Positions 1 to 7,375 of a stretch of DNA of 64,000 nt are shown in pieces; the stretch's first letter is position 1; every line of letters begins with the position of its first letter. The translations under genes and the position numbers were made by a program. The notes below the pieces were generated by a model that made no database searches, had not been told where the DNA came from, and saw only the letters and a program-made list of their open reading frames with translations. Location: contig DILW01000055.1 in the NCBI GenBank assembly GCA_002425245.1, positions 1 to 64,000 of the forward strand, in the 5' to 3' direction. Source of the stretch: Betaproteobacteria bacterium UBA5582 (lineage in GTDB: Bacteria > Pseudomonadota > Gammaproteobacteria > Burkholderiales > Rhodocyclaceae).

Positions 1-1073
1 AGGTGCTGGCCGACAACCTGCGTCCGCTCGGGCGCGCCGCCTACAGCCCGCAATCGCAGATCCGCGCCCGCTTCTGGACCTTCGACGCCGACGAATCGGT
101 GGACGACGCCTTCTTCAAGCGGCGTATCGCCGCTGCCGTCGCCCGCCGCGACGCATTGCCGGAGTTGCGCGGCCAGGACGGCGTACGCCTGATCCACGCC
201 GAATCCGACGGCCTGCCCGGCGTCATCGCCGACCGCTACGGCGATACCGTCGTCGTCCAGCTGACTTCAGCCGGCGCCGACAAGTGGCGCAAGGCGATCG
301 TCGCCGGTCTGGTCAAGGCCACCGGCTGCGCCCGCGTCTACGAACGCTCGGATTCGGAAGTGCGCGCCCTCGAAGGACTGGAACCAACCACCGGCTGGCT
401 GCACGGCGAGGCGCCGACGGCGCCGCTGGCGATCATGGAAAACGGTGTGCGCCTGGCGGTTGATATCGCCGGTGGGCACAAGACCGGCTTCTACCTCGAT
501 CAGCGCGAGAACCGCCGCCTGCTCGGCGAGCTGGCGGCCGGCAAGGACATCCTCAACTGCTTCTGCTACACCGGCGGCTTCTCGCTGCAGGCGCTGGCCG
601 GCGGTGCCGCGAGTGTACTGTCGATCGATTCGTCCGGCCCGGCGCTGGCGCAGGCCCGCGCCAACCTGGCGCTCAATCCGCAACTGCCGGCGGAATGTGC
701 CGAATGGCTGGAGGCTGACGTCTTCCAGGCGCTGCGCGATTTCCGCCAGGCTGGCCGCAAGTTCGACCTGATTGTCCTCGATCCGCCCAAGTTCGCCCCG
801 TCGGCCGCCCACGCCGAGCGTGCCGCCCGCGCCTACAAGGACATCAACGTCCTCGGTTGCCGGCTGCTGCGCCCGGGGGGCATGTTGATGACCTACTCCT
901 GTTCCGGCGGCGTCGGCCTCGAACTGTTCCAGAAGATTGTCGCCGGCGCCGCCCACGACGCCGGACGCGAAGCGCGCATCGTGCGTCGTCTGGCGGGGGC
1001 AGCGGATCATCCGGTGGCGCTGAATTTCCCGGAAGGGGAATACCTCAAGGGCTTGCTGATTCAGGTCGACTGA
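1..1073 (+). CDS. rlmI: 23S rRNA (cytosine) methyltransferase RlmI-like, 5' end cut by window edge
   Basis: Class I SAM-dependent methyltransferase of the RlmI/YccW type, which makes m5C in 23S rRNA. About 356 residues are visible. The reading frame is open to the left edge and the first residues (LGRAAYSPQSQI) read as the end of an N-terminal PUA domain, so roughly 35-40 residues lie upstream; the GTG at 3 is probably internal. Visible motifs, numbered from the GTG at 3: KTGFYLDQRENR before the methyltransferase core, the SAM-binding segment NCFCYTGGF near 184-192, LDPPKFAPS near 258-266, and the TYSCS catalytic-cysteine motif near 295-299, which distinguishes this family from N-methyltransferases. 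The family call is firm; the exact target cytosine is inferred from the family. Confidence 0.88.
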   Translation, partial: VLADNLRPLGRAAYSPQSQIRARFWTFDADESVDDAFFKRRIAAAVARRDALPELRGQDGVRLIHAESDGLPGVIADRYGDTVVVQLTSAGADKWRKAIVAGLVKATGCARVYERSDSEVRALEGLEPTTGWLHGEAPTAPLAIMENGVRLAVDIAGGHKTGFYLDQRENRRLLGELAAGKDILNCFCYTGGFSLQALAGGAASVLSIDSSGPALAQARANLALNPQLPAECAEWLEADVFQALRDFRQAGRKFDLIVLDPPKFAPSAAHAERAARAYKDINVLGCRLLRPGGMLMTYSCSGGVGLELFQKIVAGAAHDAGREARIVRRLAGAADHPVALNFPEGEYLKGLLIQVD

Positions 1074-1145
1074 GCGGCCCGACATTCGGCGTTGCCACAG
1101 ATGGCCGCTGCGTGCTAAAACAGCCGCTCAGTTTGCGGAGTGCTC

Positions 1146-2420
1146 ATGGTTTTTTCCTTCTTCAAGAAGCCGCCCCAGAAGATGCCGGAACGGGCACCCG
1201 CTCGACCGCGCGCACCGTTGCCGGAAATGAAGCTGGCGCCGCGAGCGGAGGAAACTGCTGCGCCACTTTCCGAGCCGTTGCCGGACCTCGAATTCACGGT
1301 CGAGTCACCGCAGTCGATGGCGGAGAAGGGGATTACGGTGCGCTCGGCGAACCCGGCTCCGAGCACCCGGCGCAAGATCGATGTGGCCATGAGCATCGAG
1401 GATTTCGAGGCTGATTTCACTGAATCCAGCGTTATGGCCATCGATGTCGAGCACGATGTCGATCCCCTGCAGGCGGATGTCGAACAGGTGGTCGTGTTAT
1501 TCGCCAACGGCCAGGACGGTGCAGCGCGCAGCGTGCTCGAAAGCCTGTTGCGCACTTATCCCGGGGATGAGGGCAAACGCTTGTGGCGACTGCTTTTTGA
1601 TCTGTTGCAGATTCTCGACGACCGCCCGGCTTTTGATCGCTATGGCCTTGAGTTCGCAAGGTGCTACGAGCTGTCTCCGCCAGCATGGCGCGATGGGCAA
1701 GCCGCCGCGGCGCCGACGGTCGGCGCCCGTGCCTTCGTCTTGCAGGGCGTGCTTACCGCCGACAATCACCGCGCCTTGCAGCAGCTCGAACTGCTGCTTG
1801 CTCAGGCTGGGGAGATCCAGCTTGATCTGGGGCGGCTGGCCGGCTGCGACGATCTGGTCGCCAACAAGTTGGCGGAATTGTTGATTGCTGCGCGGCGAAG
1901 CGGCAAGCCGCTAACGCTGGTTGATAGCGATACGCTGATCCGTCGTCTCGATGAGCGTCTGAAACCCGGTGATGCCGGACATCCTGCAGCCTGGCGCTTG
2001 CTGCTTGAATTGCTGCAACGCCAGGGAACCCAGGCTCATTTCGAGGAACGGGCAGTTGAATTTGCCGTTACTTTCGAGGTTTCGCCGCCCTCCTGGGAGA
2101 CGCCTCCGGCGCGCTTCTCCGGCGGGCAGACGGCTGGCGTGCCAAGCCATGCCGAGGTGCTGTATCTGAACGGCGATCTGAAGAATCAGCGCTTCGAAGC
2201 AATGCTTCCCCTGCTTGAGGCCAGTGAGCAACCGGTCATCGATTTCTCCGGCGTCCGGCGTGTCGATTTCTTTTCCGCGGGGCAGTTGGTCAACCGTCTG
2301 GCCCCGTTCAAGGCTGCAGGCAAGGAGATCATCCTGCGCAGTCCCAACCATCTCGTCGCCGAGTTGATGGCCGTGGTCGGTCTCAACAAGCAGGCGCGTA
2401 TTGTCGTACCCAAATCCTGA
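1146..2420 (+). CDS. Protein with two tandem helical/STAS-like units, upstream of hslVU
   Basis: A 424-residue protein, no enzyme motif. The ATG at 1146 is preferred over the GTG at 1140 because GGAG ends five bases before it. A basic/proline-rich N-terminus of about 80 residues precedes two similar halves. Each half has an alpha-helical stretch (LWRLLFDLLQ...ELSPPAW and AWRLLLELLQ...EVSPPSW) followed by a beta/alpha STAS-like domain (FVLQGVLTADNH... and VLYLNGDLKNQR...). The last 90 residues fit STAS best (VIDFSGVRRVDFFSAGQL). It ends nine bases before hslV with that gene's ribosome site in the gap, so it is probably co-transcribed with hslVU. Function unknown; STAS domains usually mediate nucleotide or protein binding. 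Confidence 0.72.
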   Translation: MVFSFFKKPPQKMPERAPARPRAPLPEMKLAPRAEETAAPLSEPLPDLEFTVESPQSMAEKGITVRSANPAPSTRRKIDVAMSIEDFEADFTESSVMAIDVEHDVDPLQADVEQVVVLFANGQDGAARSVLESLLRTYPGDEGKRLWRLLFDLLQILDDRPAFDRYGLEFARCYELSPPAWRDGQAAAAPTVGARAFVLQGVLTADNHRALQQLELLLAQAGEIQLDLGRLAGCDDLVANKLAELLIAARRSGKPLTLVDSDTLIRRLDERLKPGDAGHPAAWRLLLELLQRQGTQAHFEERAVEFAVTFEVSPPSWETPPARFSGGQTAGVPSHAEVLYLNGDLKNQRFEAMLPLLEASEQPVIDFSGVRRVDFFSAGQLVNRLAPFKAAGKEIILRSPNHLVAELMAVVGLNKQARIVVPKS

Positions 2421-2429
2421 AGGAAAACC

Positions 2430-2966
2430 ATGGAGCAATATCACGGCACCACGATCCTGTCGGTGCGTCGGGGCAGCATCGTCGCCATGGGCGGCGATGG
2501 CCAGGTGACGCTGGGCAGCATCGTCATCAAGGGCACCGCCAAGAAGGTGCGCCGTCTCTATCAGGGCAAGATTCTTGCCGGGTTTGCCGGCGGCACCGCT
2601 GACGCCTTCACGCTGTTTGAGCGTTTCGAAGCCAAGCTGGAAAAGCATCAGGGCAACCTGGTGCGTTCCGCCGTCGAATTGGCCAAGGAATGGCGCACCG
2701 ACCGGGCATTGCGCCGACTGGAGGCGATGTTGTCGGTAGCCGACCGCGAATCCTCGCTGGTCATCACCGGCAACGGCGATGTTCTTGAACCCGAGCACGG
2801 CATCGTCGCCATCGGCTCTGGCGGCGCCTACGCCCAGAGCGCGGCGCGCGCGCTGCTGGAAAACACCGAGCTGCCGCCGCTGGAGATCGTCACCAAATCA
2901 CTGGAAATAGCCGGCGACCTGTGCATCTACACCAATCGCAATTTCACCCTGGAGACGCTGGAATGA
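2430..2966 (+). CDS. hslV: ATP-dependent protease peptidase subunit HslV
   Basis: Peptidase subunit of the HslUV (ClpQY) protease, a cytoplasmic double-hexamer threonine protease. At 178 residues it is full length. The N-terminus reads [15 protein letters not shown]: the nucleophile is the first threonine of TT (Thr7), so a six-residue propeptide must be removed, longer than the single Met removed in E. coli but the form seen in betaproteobacteria. Conserved [25 protein letters not shown] and the C-terminal region with [10 protein letters not shown] are present. It overlaps hslU by four bases (ATGA), giving coupled synthesis of the two subunits. Confidence 0.97.
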   Translation: MEQYHGTTILSVRRGSIVAMGGDGQVTLGSIVIKGTAKKVRRLYQGKILAGFAGGTADAFTLFERFEAKLEKHQGNLVRSAVELAKEWRTDRALRRLEAMLSVADRESSLVITGNGDVLEPEHGIVAIGSGGAYAQSAARALLENTELPPLEIVTKSLEIAGDLCIYTNRNFTLETLE

Positions 2967-4306
2967 GTGGCGCCACGATGACCCCGAAGGAGATTGTCTC
3001 CGAACTCGACAAGCACATCGTTGGCCAGAATGCGGCCAAGAAGGCAGTGGCCATCGCCTTGCGCAACCGCTGGCGACGTGCCCAGGTGGCGGAGCCGCTG
3101 CGCCAGGAGATCACCCCGAAGAACATCCTGATGATCGGTCCGACCGGCGTCGGCAAGACCGAGATCGCCCGCCGCCTGGCGCGGCTGGCGGATGCGCCTT
3201 TCATCAAGGTCGAAGCGACCAAGTTCACCGAGGTCGGCTATGTTGGCCGCGACGTCGAGACGATCATCCGCGATCTGGTCGACATGGCGATCAAGGGCTA
3301 CCGCGAGCGGTCGATGAAGGCCAATCGAGCACGCGCCGAGGACGCGGCCGAGGAGCGCATCCTCGATGTCTTGCTACCACCGGCGCGCAGCCCCGGTTTC
3401 TACGCCGAGGAGTCGGCCAGCAGCAGCGATAACGCGACCCGCCAGAAATTCCGCAAGAAGTTGCGTGAGGGCGAACTGGACGACAAGGAAATCGAGATCG
3501 AAGTCGCCGCGCCGAGCATGCAGGCTGAAATCTTCGCGCCGCCAGGAATGGAAGAGCTGACCCAGCAGATTCAGGGCATGTTCCAGAGCGTCGGCAACGG
3601 CAAACGCAAATCGCGCAAGCTGAAGGTTCGCGAGGCGTTCAAGCTGCTCACCGACGAGGAAGCGGCAAAGCTGGTCAATGACGAGGAAATCAAGCTGGAG
3701 GCGGTGAAGGCCGTCGAGCAGAACGGTATCGTCTTCATCGACGAGATTGACAAGGTGGCCAGCCGTTCTGACGTGCAGGGCTCCGACGTGTCGCGTCAGG
3801 GGGTGCAGCGCGACCTGCTGCCGCTGGTCGAGGGGACAACGGTGTCGACCAAGTACGGCATGATCAAGACCGACCACATCCTGTTCATCGCCTCCGGCGC
3901 CTTCCACCTGTCCAAGCCGTCCGACCTGATTCCCGAGCTGCAGGGGCGCTTCCCGATCCGCGTCGAGCTGGATTCGCTGTCGGTGGCCGATTTCGAGCGC
4001 ATCCTGACCCAGACCGACGCTTGCCTGACCAAGCAGTACCAGGCATTGCTGGCGACTGAAGGGGTGAGTATCGAGTTCGCCGATGATGGCATTCGGCGCA
4101 TGGCGGAGATTGCCTTCCAGGTAAACGAAAAGACCGAGAACATCGGCGCCCGTCGCCTGCATACGGTGATGGAGAAGCTGCTCGAAGAGGTCTCCTTCGA
4201 GGCTGGCAAGGTCGGTCTCGATCGCGTCGCCGTCGATACGGCCTACGTCAATGAAAAGCTCGGCGAAGTCGCGGCCGACGAGGACTTGTCGCGCTACGTC
4301 CTGTAA
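2963..4306 (+). CDS. hslU: HslUV protease ATPase subunit HslU
   Basis: AAA+ unfoldase of HslUV, 447 residues. The start ATG at 2963 overlaps the hslV stop (ATGA) and gives the family N-terminus [22 protein letters not shown]; an open frame further upstream is not likely to be used. Walker A is GPTGVGKTE, Walker B is VFIDEIDKV, and the GYVGRD pore loop lies in the N domain. The helical I domain lies between. Sensor-2 [14 protein letters not shown] is intact. The protein ends LSRYVL, matching the conserved C-terminal tail that inserts into HslV to activate it. All catalytic parts are present. Confidence 0.97.
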   Translation: MSGATMTPKEIVSELDKHIVGQNAAKKAVAIALRNRWRRAQVAEPLRQEITPKNILMIGPTGVGKTEIARRLARLADAPFIKVEATKFTEVGYVGRDVETIIRDLVDMAIKGYRERSMKANRARAEDAAEERILDVLLPPARSPGFYAEESASSSDNATRQKFRKKLREGELDDKEIEIEVAAPSMQAEIFAPPGMEELTQQIQGMFQSVGNGKRKSRKLKVREAFKLLTDEEAAKLVNDEEIKLEAVKAVEQNGIVFIDEIDKVASRSDVQGSDVSRQGVQRDLLPLVEGTTVSTKYGMIKTDHILFIASGAFHLSKPSDLIPELQGRFPIRVELDSLSVADFERILTQTDACLTKQYQALLATEGVSIEFADDGIRRMAEIAFQVNEKTENIGARRLHTVMEKLLEEVSFEAGKVGLDRVAVDTAYVNEKLGEVAADEDLSRYVL

Positions 4307-4381
4307 CCATGGATTCACCCGATGTGCGGGCGCCACGGTGGCCCGCACCATCGCCAACCGATTGATTGACGAGGCCACCTG

Positions 4382-5269
4382 GTGGACGAGCAAAGCCTGA
4401 CCTTCCGCCTGCTGGCGATCCTGTTTCCCATTTTCGGCATCGTTGCTGCAGGCTATTTCTACGGCCGCAAGCACAAGCCGGAAATGGCCGTGGCCAACCG
4501 GCTGAACATGGATGTCTTCGTGCCGGCGCTGGTCTTTGCGGCGATGGCCGGCAAGTCCTTCGACCTTGCCGCCTATGCGCCGCTCGCCCTGGGCGGCTTT
4601 CTCGTCCTTGCCCTGTGTGGCTTGCTTGCCTGGCCGATCGCCAGACTCTGCGGCGTGCAGCCGAAGACACTGGTACCGCCGATGCTGTTCAACAACTCGG
4701 GCAACATCGGCCTGCCGCTGGCTGTACTGGCCTGGGGCGAGGCGGCGCTGCCGGCGGCGGTGATCCTGTTCATGGTCGAGAACACGCTGCACTTCTCTTT
4801 CGGCGCCAAGCTGCTCGACCCGAAGACGCGCATCCTCATGCTTTGGCGCATCCCGGTGGTGTTTGCAGCGATTGCCGGATTGGCGGTCGCGGTGCTGAAG
4901 ATTCCCGTGTGGACGCCGCTGGTCATCGCCATCAAGATGCTCGGTGATGTCTCGGTGCCGCTCTTGCTGTTCTCGCTTGGCGTGCGCATGACCGATGTTT
5001 CCTTCGGCGAATGGAAGCTGTCGGTGGGCAGCGCCATGCTGCGGCCGCTGGCCGGCATGGTCATCGCCTACGGGGTGATCCAGTTGCTTGGCCTGGAAGG
5101 GCGTGACGCAGCGATGCTGCTGGTGTTCGGCGCCCTGCCGCCGGCGGTACTCAATTTCCTGTTTGCCGAGCGCTATAAACAGGAACCGCAACGGGTGGCG
5201 TCGATCGTTCTGGTCGGCAACCTGGCGGCGCTGTTCTTCCTGCCGCTGGCCCTGGCGCTGGTGCTTTAG
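4382..5269 (+). CDS. AEC (auxin efflux carrier) family transporter
   Basis: A 295-residue polytopic inner-membrane protein with about ten hydrophobic segments starting at LLAILFPIFGIVAAGYFYGR. The order of segments and the motif MLFNNSGNIGLPLA (the broken-helix region of BASS/AEC carriers) identify the AEC family; substrates in bacteria are often organic acids or are unknown. The start is GTG at 4382. It lies 75 bp after hslU, with a hairpin (4324-4348) between but no T-tract. Its TAG stop interlocks with the stop of hslR on the other strand. Confidence 0.85.
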   Translation: MDEQSLTFRLLAILFPIFGIVAAGYFYGRKHKPEMAVANRLNMDVFVPALVFAAMAGKSFDLAAYAPLALGGFLVLALCGLLAWPIARLCGVQPKTLVPPMLFNNSGNIGLPLAVLAWGEAALPAAVILFMVENTLHFSFGAKLLDPKTRILMLWRIPVVFAAIAGLAVAVLKIPVWTPLVIAIKMLGDVSVPLLLFSLGVRMTDVSFGEWKLSVGSAMLRPLAGMVIAYGVIQLLGLEGRDAAMLLVFGALPPAVLNFLFAERYKQEPQRVASIVLVGNLAALFFLPLALALVL

Positions 5270-5637
5270 CCCAGACGGTCCATCTGCCGCCGGTCGCGCT
5301 TGGTCGGCCGGCCGTGGATTTCGGCGGCGGGTTCCTGGGTGAACTTGCGCAGCATCTGCTCGGCTTCGCGCGCGGCGATGCTCTCCGGCGTTTCCTCGTA
5401 GAGCAGACGCGCTTCCGGTGCCGGGCCGCGCTTGTCGGACAGGCCGAGGATCGTCACCGTCCAGCGGGTGTCACCATTGAAGATGTCGAGGCGGTCGCCG
5501 ACCTTCACGTCACGCGCCGGCTTGGTCGGCGCGCCGTTAAGCTTGACCTTGCCGCCGCCGACCGCATCGGTGGCCAGGCTGCGCGTCTTGAAGAAGCGCG
5601 CAGCCCACAGCCACTTGTCGATGCGGATACCAGCCAC
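5266..5637 (-). CDS. hslR: RNA-binding S4 protein, Hsp15/HslR type
   Basis: A 123-residue basic protein with an N-terminal S4 domain (IRIDKWLWAARFFKTRSLA, then GGGKVKLNG...PARDVKVGD). Hsp15 binds free 50S subunits carrying a nascent chain after stalled translation; that role is inferred from the family. The C-terminal tail HGRPTKRDRRQMDRL is typical. The GTG start overlaps the lysA stop by one base (TAGTG), so it is the last gene of the lptM-lysA-hslR operon and is translationally coupled. Its stop is interlocked with that of the convergent transporter gene. Confidence 0.9.
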   Translation of the reverse strand: MAGIRIDKWLWAARFFKTRSLATDAVGGGKVKLNGAPTKPARDVKVGDRLDIFNGDTRWTVTILGLSDKRGPAPEARLLYEETPESIAAREAEQMLRKFTQEPAAEIHGRPTKRDRRQMDRLG

Positions 5638-6896
5638 TACGGCAGGACGGATTCGCCGGCGTAGAGCTGTTCGACGGTCTCGCGTCGGCGGATGACGTGG
5701 ACCTGGTCATCATCGACCATGACTTCAACGGCGCGCGGCCGGGTGTTGTAGTTCGAGGCCATGGCCATGCCGTAGGCGCCGGCCGACATCACGGCGAGCA
5801 GGTCGCCCGGCTCGATATTCAGCGGCCGTGCCTGGCCGAGGAAATCGCCGGTTTCGCAGACCGGGCCGACGACGTCGTAGTCGCGCGTGGCGCCGGCGCG
5901 CGGCACGACCGGGTCGATGTCGTGCCAGGCTTCGTAAAGTGCGGGGCGCATCAGGTCGTTCATCGCCGCGTCGATGATGGCGAAATCCTTGGCTTCGCCG
6001 TGCTTGAGGAATTCCACGCGGGTCAGCAGCAGGCCGGCGTTGCCGACCAGGCGGCGGCCCGGTTCGAGCACGACCTTGAGGCCGCGGCCCTGCAGCTTGT
6101 CGAGCAGCGGAATCAGGTAGGAAGCGACAGTCGGTTGCACCTGATCGGCGCGGTACTTGATGCCGAGGCCGCCGCCGAGGTCGATGTGATGGACCTGAAT
6201 GCCTTCGGCCGCGAGCTGGTCGATCAGCGCCAGGATGCGATCGAGCGCTTCGGCGAATGGCGACGGATCGAGGAGTTGAGAGCCGATGTGGCAGTCGATG
6301 CCGGCCACTGCGATGTTCGGCAGCGCGGCAGCGCGACGGTAGAGCGCCAGCGCGTCGTCGTAGGCGACGCCGAACTTGGCTTCCTTGAGGCCGGTCGAGA
6401 TGTAGGGATGGGTCTTCGGATCGACGTTCGGATTGACGCGCAGGCTGACCGGCGCTTTCTTGCCGAGCTGGCCGGCGACTTCGTTGAGGCGCTCGATTTC
6501 CGGGATCGATTCGATGTTGAAGCAGAAGATGCCGGCTTCAAGCGCCAGCTTCATTTCCGCCGCCGTCTTGCCGACGCCGGAGAAGACGACCTTCTGCGGA
6601 TCGGCGCCGGCCGCCAGCACACGCTGCAACTCGCCGCCGGAAACGATGTCGAAGCCGGCGCCGAGACGGGCGAACAGGTTCAGGATGGCGAGGTTGGAGT
6701 TGGCCTTGACGGCGTAGCAGACGAGCGCGCCAGCACCGGCCGGATGCGCGCCGAGGACGTCGTGGAATTCCTTGAGCGCTGCGGTAAGCGCGGCACGCGA
6801 ATAGACGTAGGCGGGCGTGCCGAACTGTTCGGCGATAGTCGGCAGGGCGACGGATTCGGCGTGCAGGACGCCGTTCTTGAGGGCAAAGTGGGTCAT
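5637..6896 (-). CDS. lysA: Diaminopimelate decarboxylase LysA
   Basis: PLP enzyme converting meso-diaminopimelate to L-lysine, the last step of the DAP pathway. It has 419 residues, as expected. The PLP lysine is in YAVKANSN, with the barrel motifs GFDIVSGGEL, SGVGKT and CHIGSQ, the phosphate-binding LGGGLGIKY, the catalytic-site GPVCETGDFL and the C-terminal AGAYGMAMASNYN. The start ATG overlaps the lptM stop by four bases, a conserved pairing in proteobacteria. Confidence 0.97.
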   Translation of the reverse strand: MTHFALKNGVLHAESVALPTIAEQFGTPAYVYSRAALTAALKEFHDVLGAHPAGAGALVCYAVKANSNLAILNLFARLGAGFDIVSGGELQRVLAAGADPQKVVFSGVGKTAAEMKLALEAGIFCFNIESIPEIERLNEVAGQLGKKAPVSLRVNPNVDPKTHPYISTGLKEAKFGVAYDDALALYRRAAALPNIAVAGIDCHIGSQLLDPSPFAEALDRILALIDQLAAEGIQVHHIDLGGGLGIKYRADQVQPTVASYLIPLLDKLQGRGLKVVLEPGRRLVGNAGLLLTRVEFLKHGEAKDFAIIDAAMNDLMRPALYEAWHDIDPVVPRAGATRDYDVVGPVCETGDFLGQARPLNIEPGDLLAVMSAGAYGMAMASNYNTRPRAVEVMVDDDQVHVIRRRETVEQLYAGESVLP

Positions 6897-7021
6897 CGGG
6901 CGGGGCTTTGTTGTGCCGTGCTACCATCTGCCGCATTGCCCTTGGGCGGTAATTCGAGCGGGCCCTTCATGCCGCAGGCGGCAAGGCTCAGGATGATCAG
7001 TACGGCGGCGATTCTGGACAT
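6893..7021 (-). CDS. lptM: LPS translocon maturation lipoprotein LptM (YifL family)
   Basis: A 42-residue lipoprotein. The N-terminus MSRIAAVLIILSLAAC is a short signal peptide with lipobox LAAC and lipidated Cys16, followed by GMKGPLELPP, the hallmark of the YifL/LptM family that assists assembly of the LptDE outer-membrane LPS translocon. The frame is open further upstream but only this ATG gives a lipoprotein signal. It overlaps lysA by four bases and is the first gene of the lptM-lysA-hslR operon; the promoter must lie in or near the 42 bp separating it from cyaY. Confidence 0.88.
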   Translation of the reverse strand: MSRIAAVLIILSLAACGMKGPLELPPKGNAADGSTAQQSPAR

Positions 7022-7063
7022 GTTTTCGGTCGCGGGCAGTCGAGTCGAGGATGTTAGCACAGC

Positions 7064-7375
7064 ATGGATGACAGCGAATTCAATGTCCTGGCCAGCGCGG
7101 CCATGAACCGGATCGAGGCAGCACTTGAGGCCAAGGATCTCGATTTTGAGCTGGCGGCCGGGGGGGTTCTGGAAATCGAGTTTGACGATGGCAGCAAGAT
7201 CATTGTCAATCGCCACGCAGTGGCCCGGGAAATCTGGGTGGCAGCTCGCAGCGGCGGTTTTCATTTTCGCTGGAACGGCGAGGACTGGGTCGATACCCGC
7301 GACGGCGTCGAGCTGATGGTGCGCTTGTCCGTGCTCGCCAGCCAGCAGGCTGGCGAGTCACTCAGCCTGAGCTGA
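7064..7375 (+). CDS. cyaY: Frataxin-like iron donor protein CyaY
   Basis: A 103-residue frataxin homologue acting in iron-sulfur cluster assembly with IscS. The acidic first helix (MDDSEFN...EAALEAKDLDFEL) and the strand region ending with LEIEFDDGSKIIVNRH and GGFHFRW are diagnostic. It is divergent from lptM with only 42 bp between. The last codons contain a perfect ten-base inverted repeat (7334-7357), and its TGA stop abuts the mrcA stop on the other strand (TGATCA). Confidence 0.95.
   Translation: MDDSEFNVLASAAMNRIEAALEAKDLDFELAAGGVLEIEFDDGSKIIVNRHAVAREIWVAARSGGFHFRWNGEDWVDTRDGVELMVRLSVLASQQAGESLSLS
7334..7357. repeat. Perfect 10-bp hairpin at the 3' end of cyaY
   Basis: CTCGCCAGCC, loop AGCA, GGCTGGCGAG. 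A very stable hairpin inside the last codons of cyaY and 19 bp from the mrcA stop. No T-tract follows on either strand, so it is not a classical terminator. With no intergenic DNA between the two genes, it may mark or protect the 3' ends of one or both transcripts (inference). Confidence 0.5.

Noticed and set aside
4324..4348. Terminator behind hslU
   Set aside because: The 8-bp GC hairpin is real but no T-tract follows, and the transporter gene starts 33 bp later; it may be only a read-through structure.
3374..5191. A 605-codon open frame antisense to hslU and the AEC transporter
   Set aside because: Shadow frame rich in Arg, Gln and His with no motif; both genes on the plus strand are certain.
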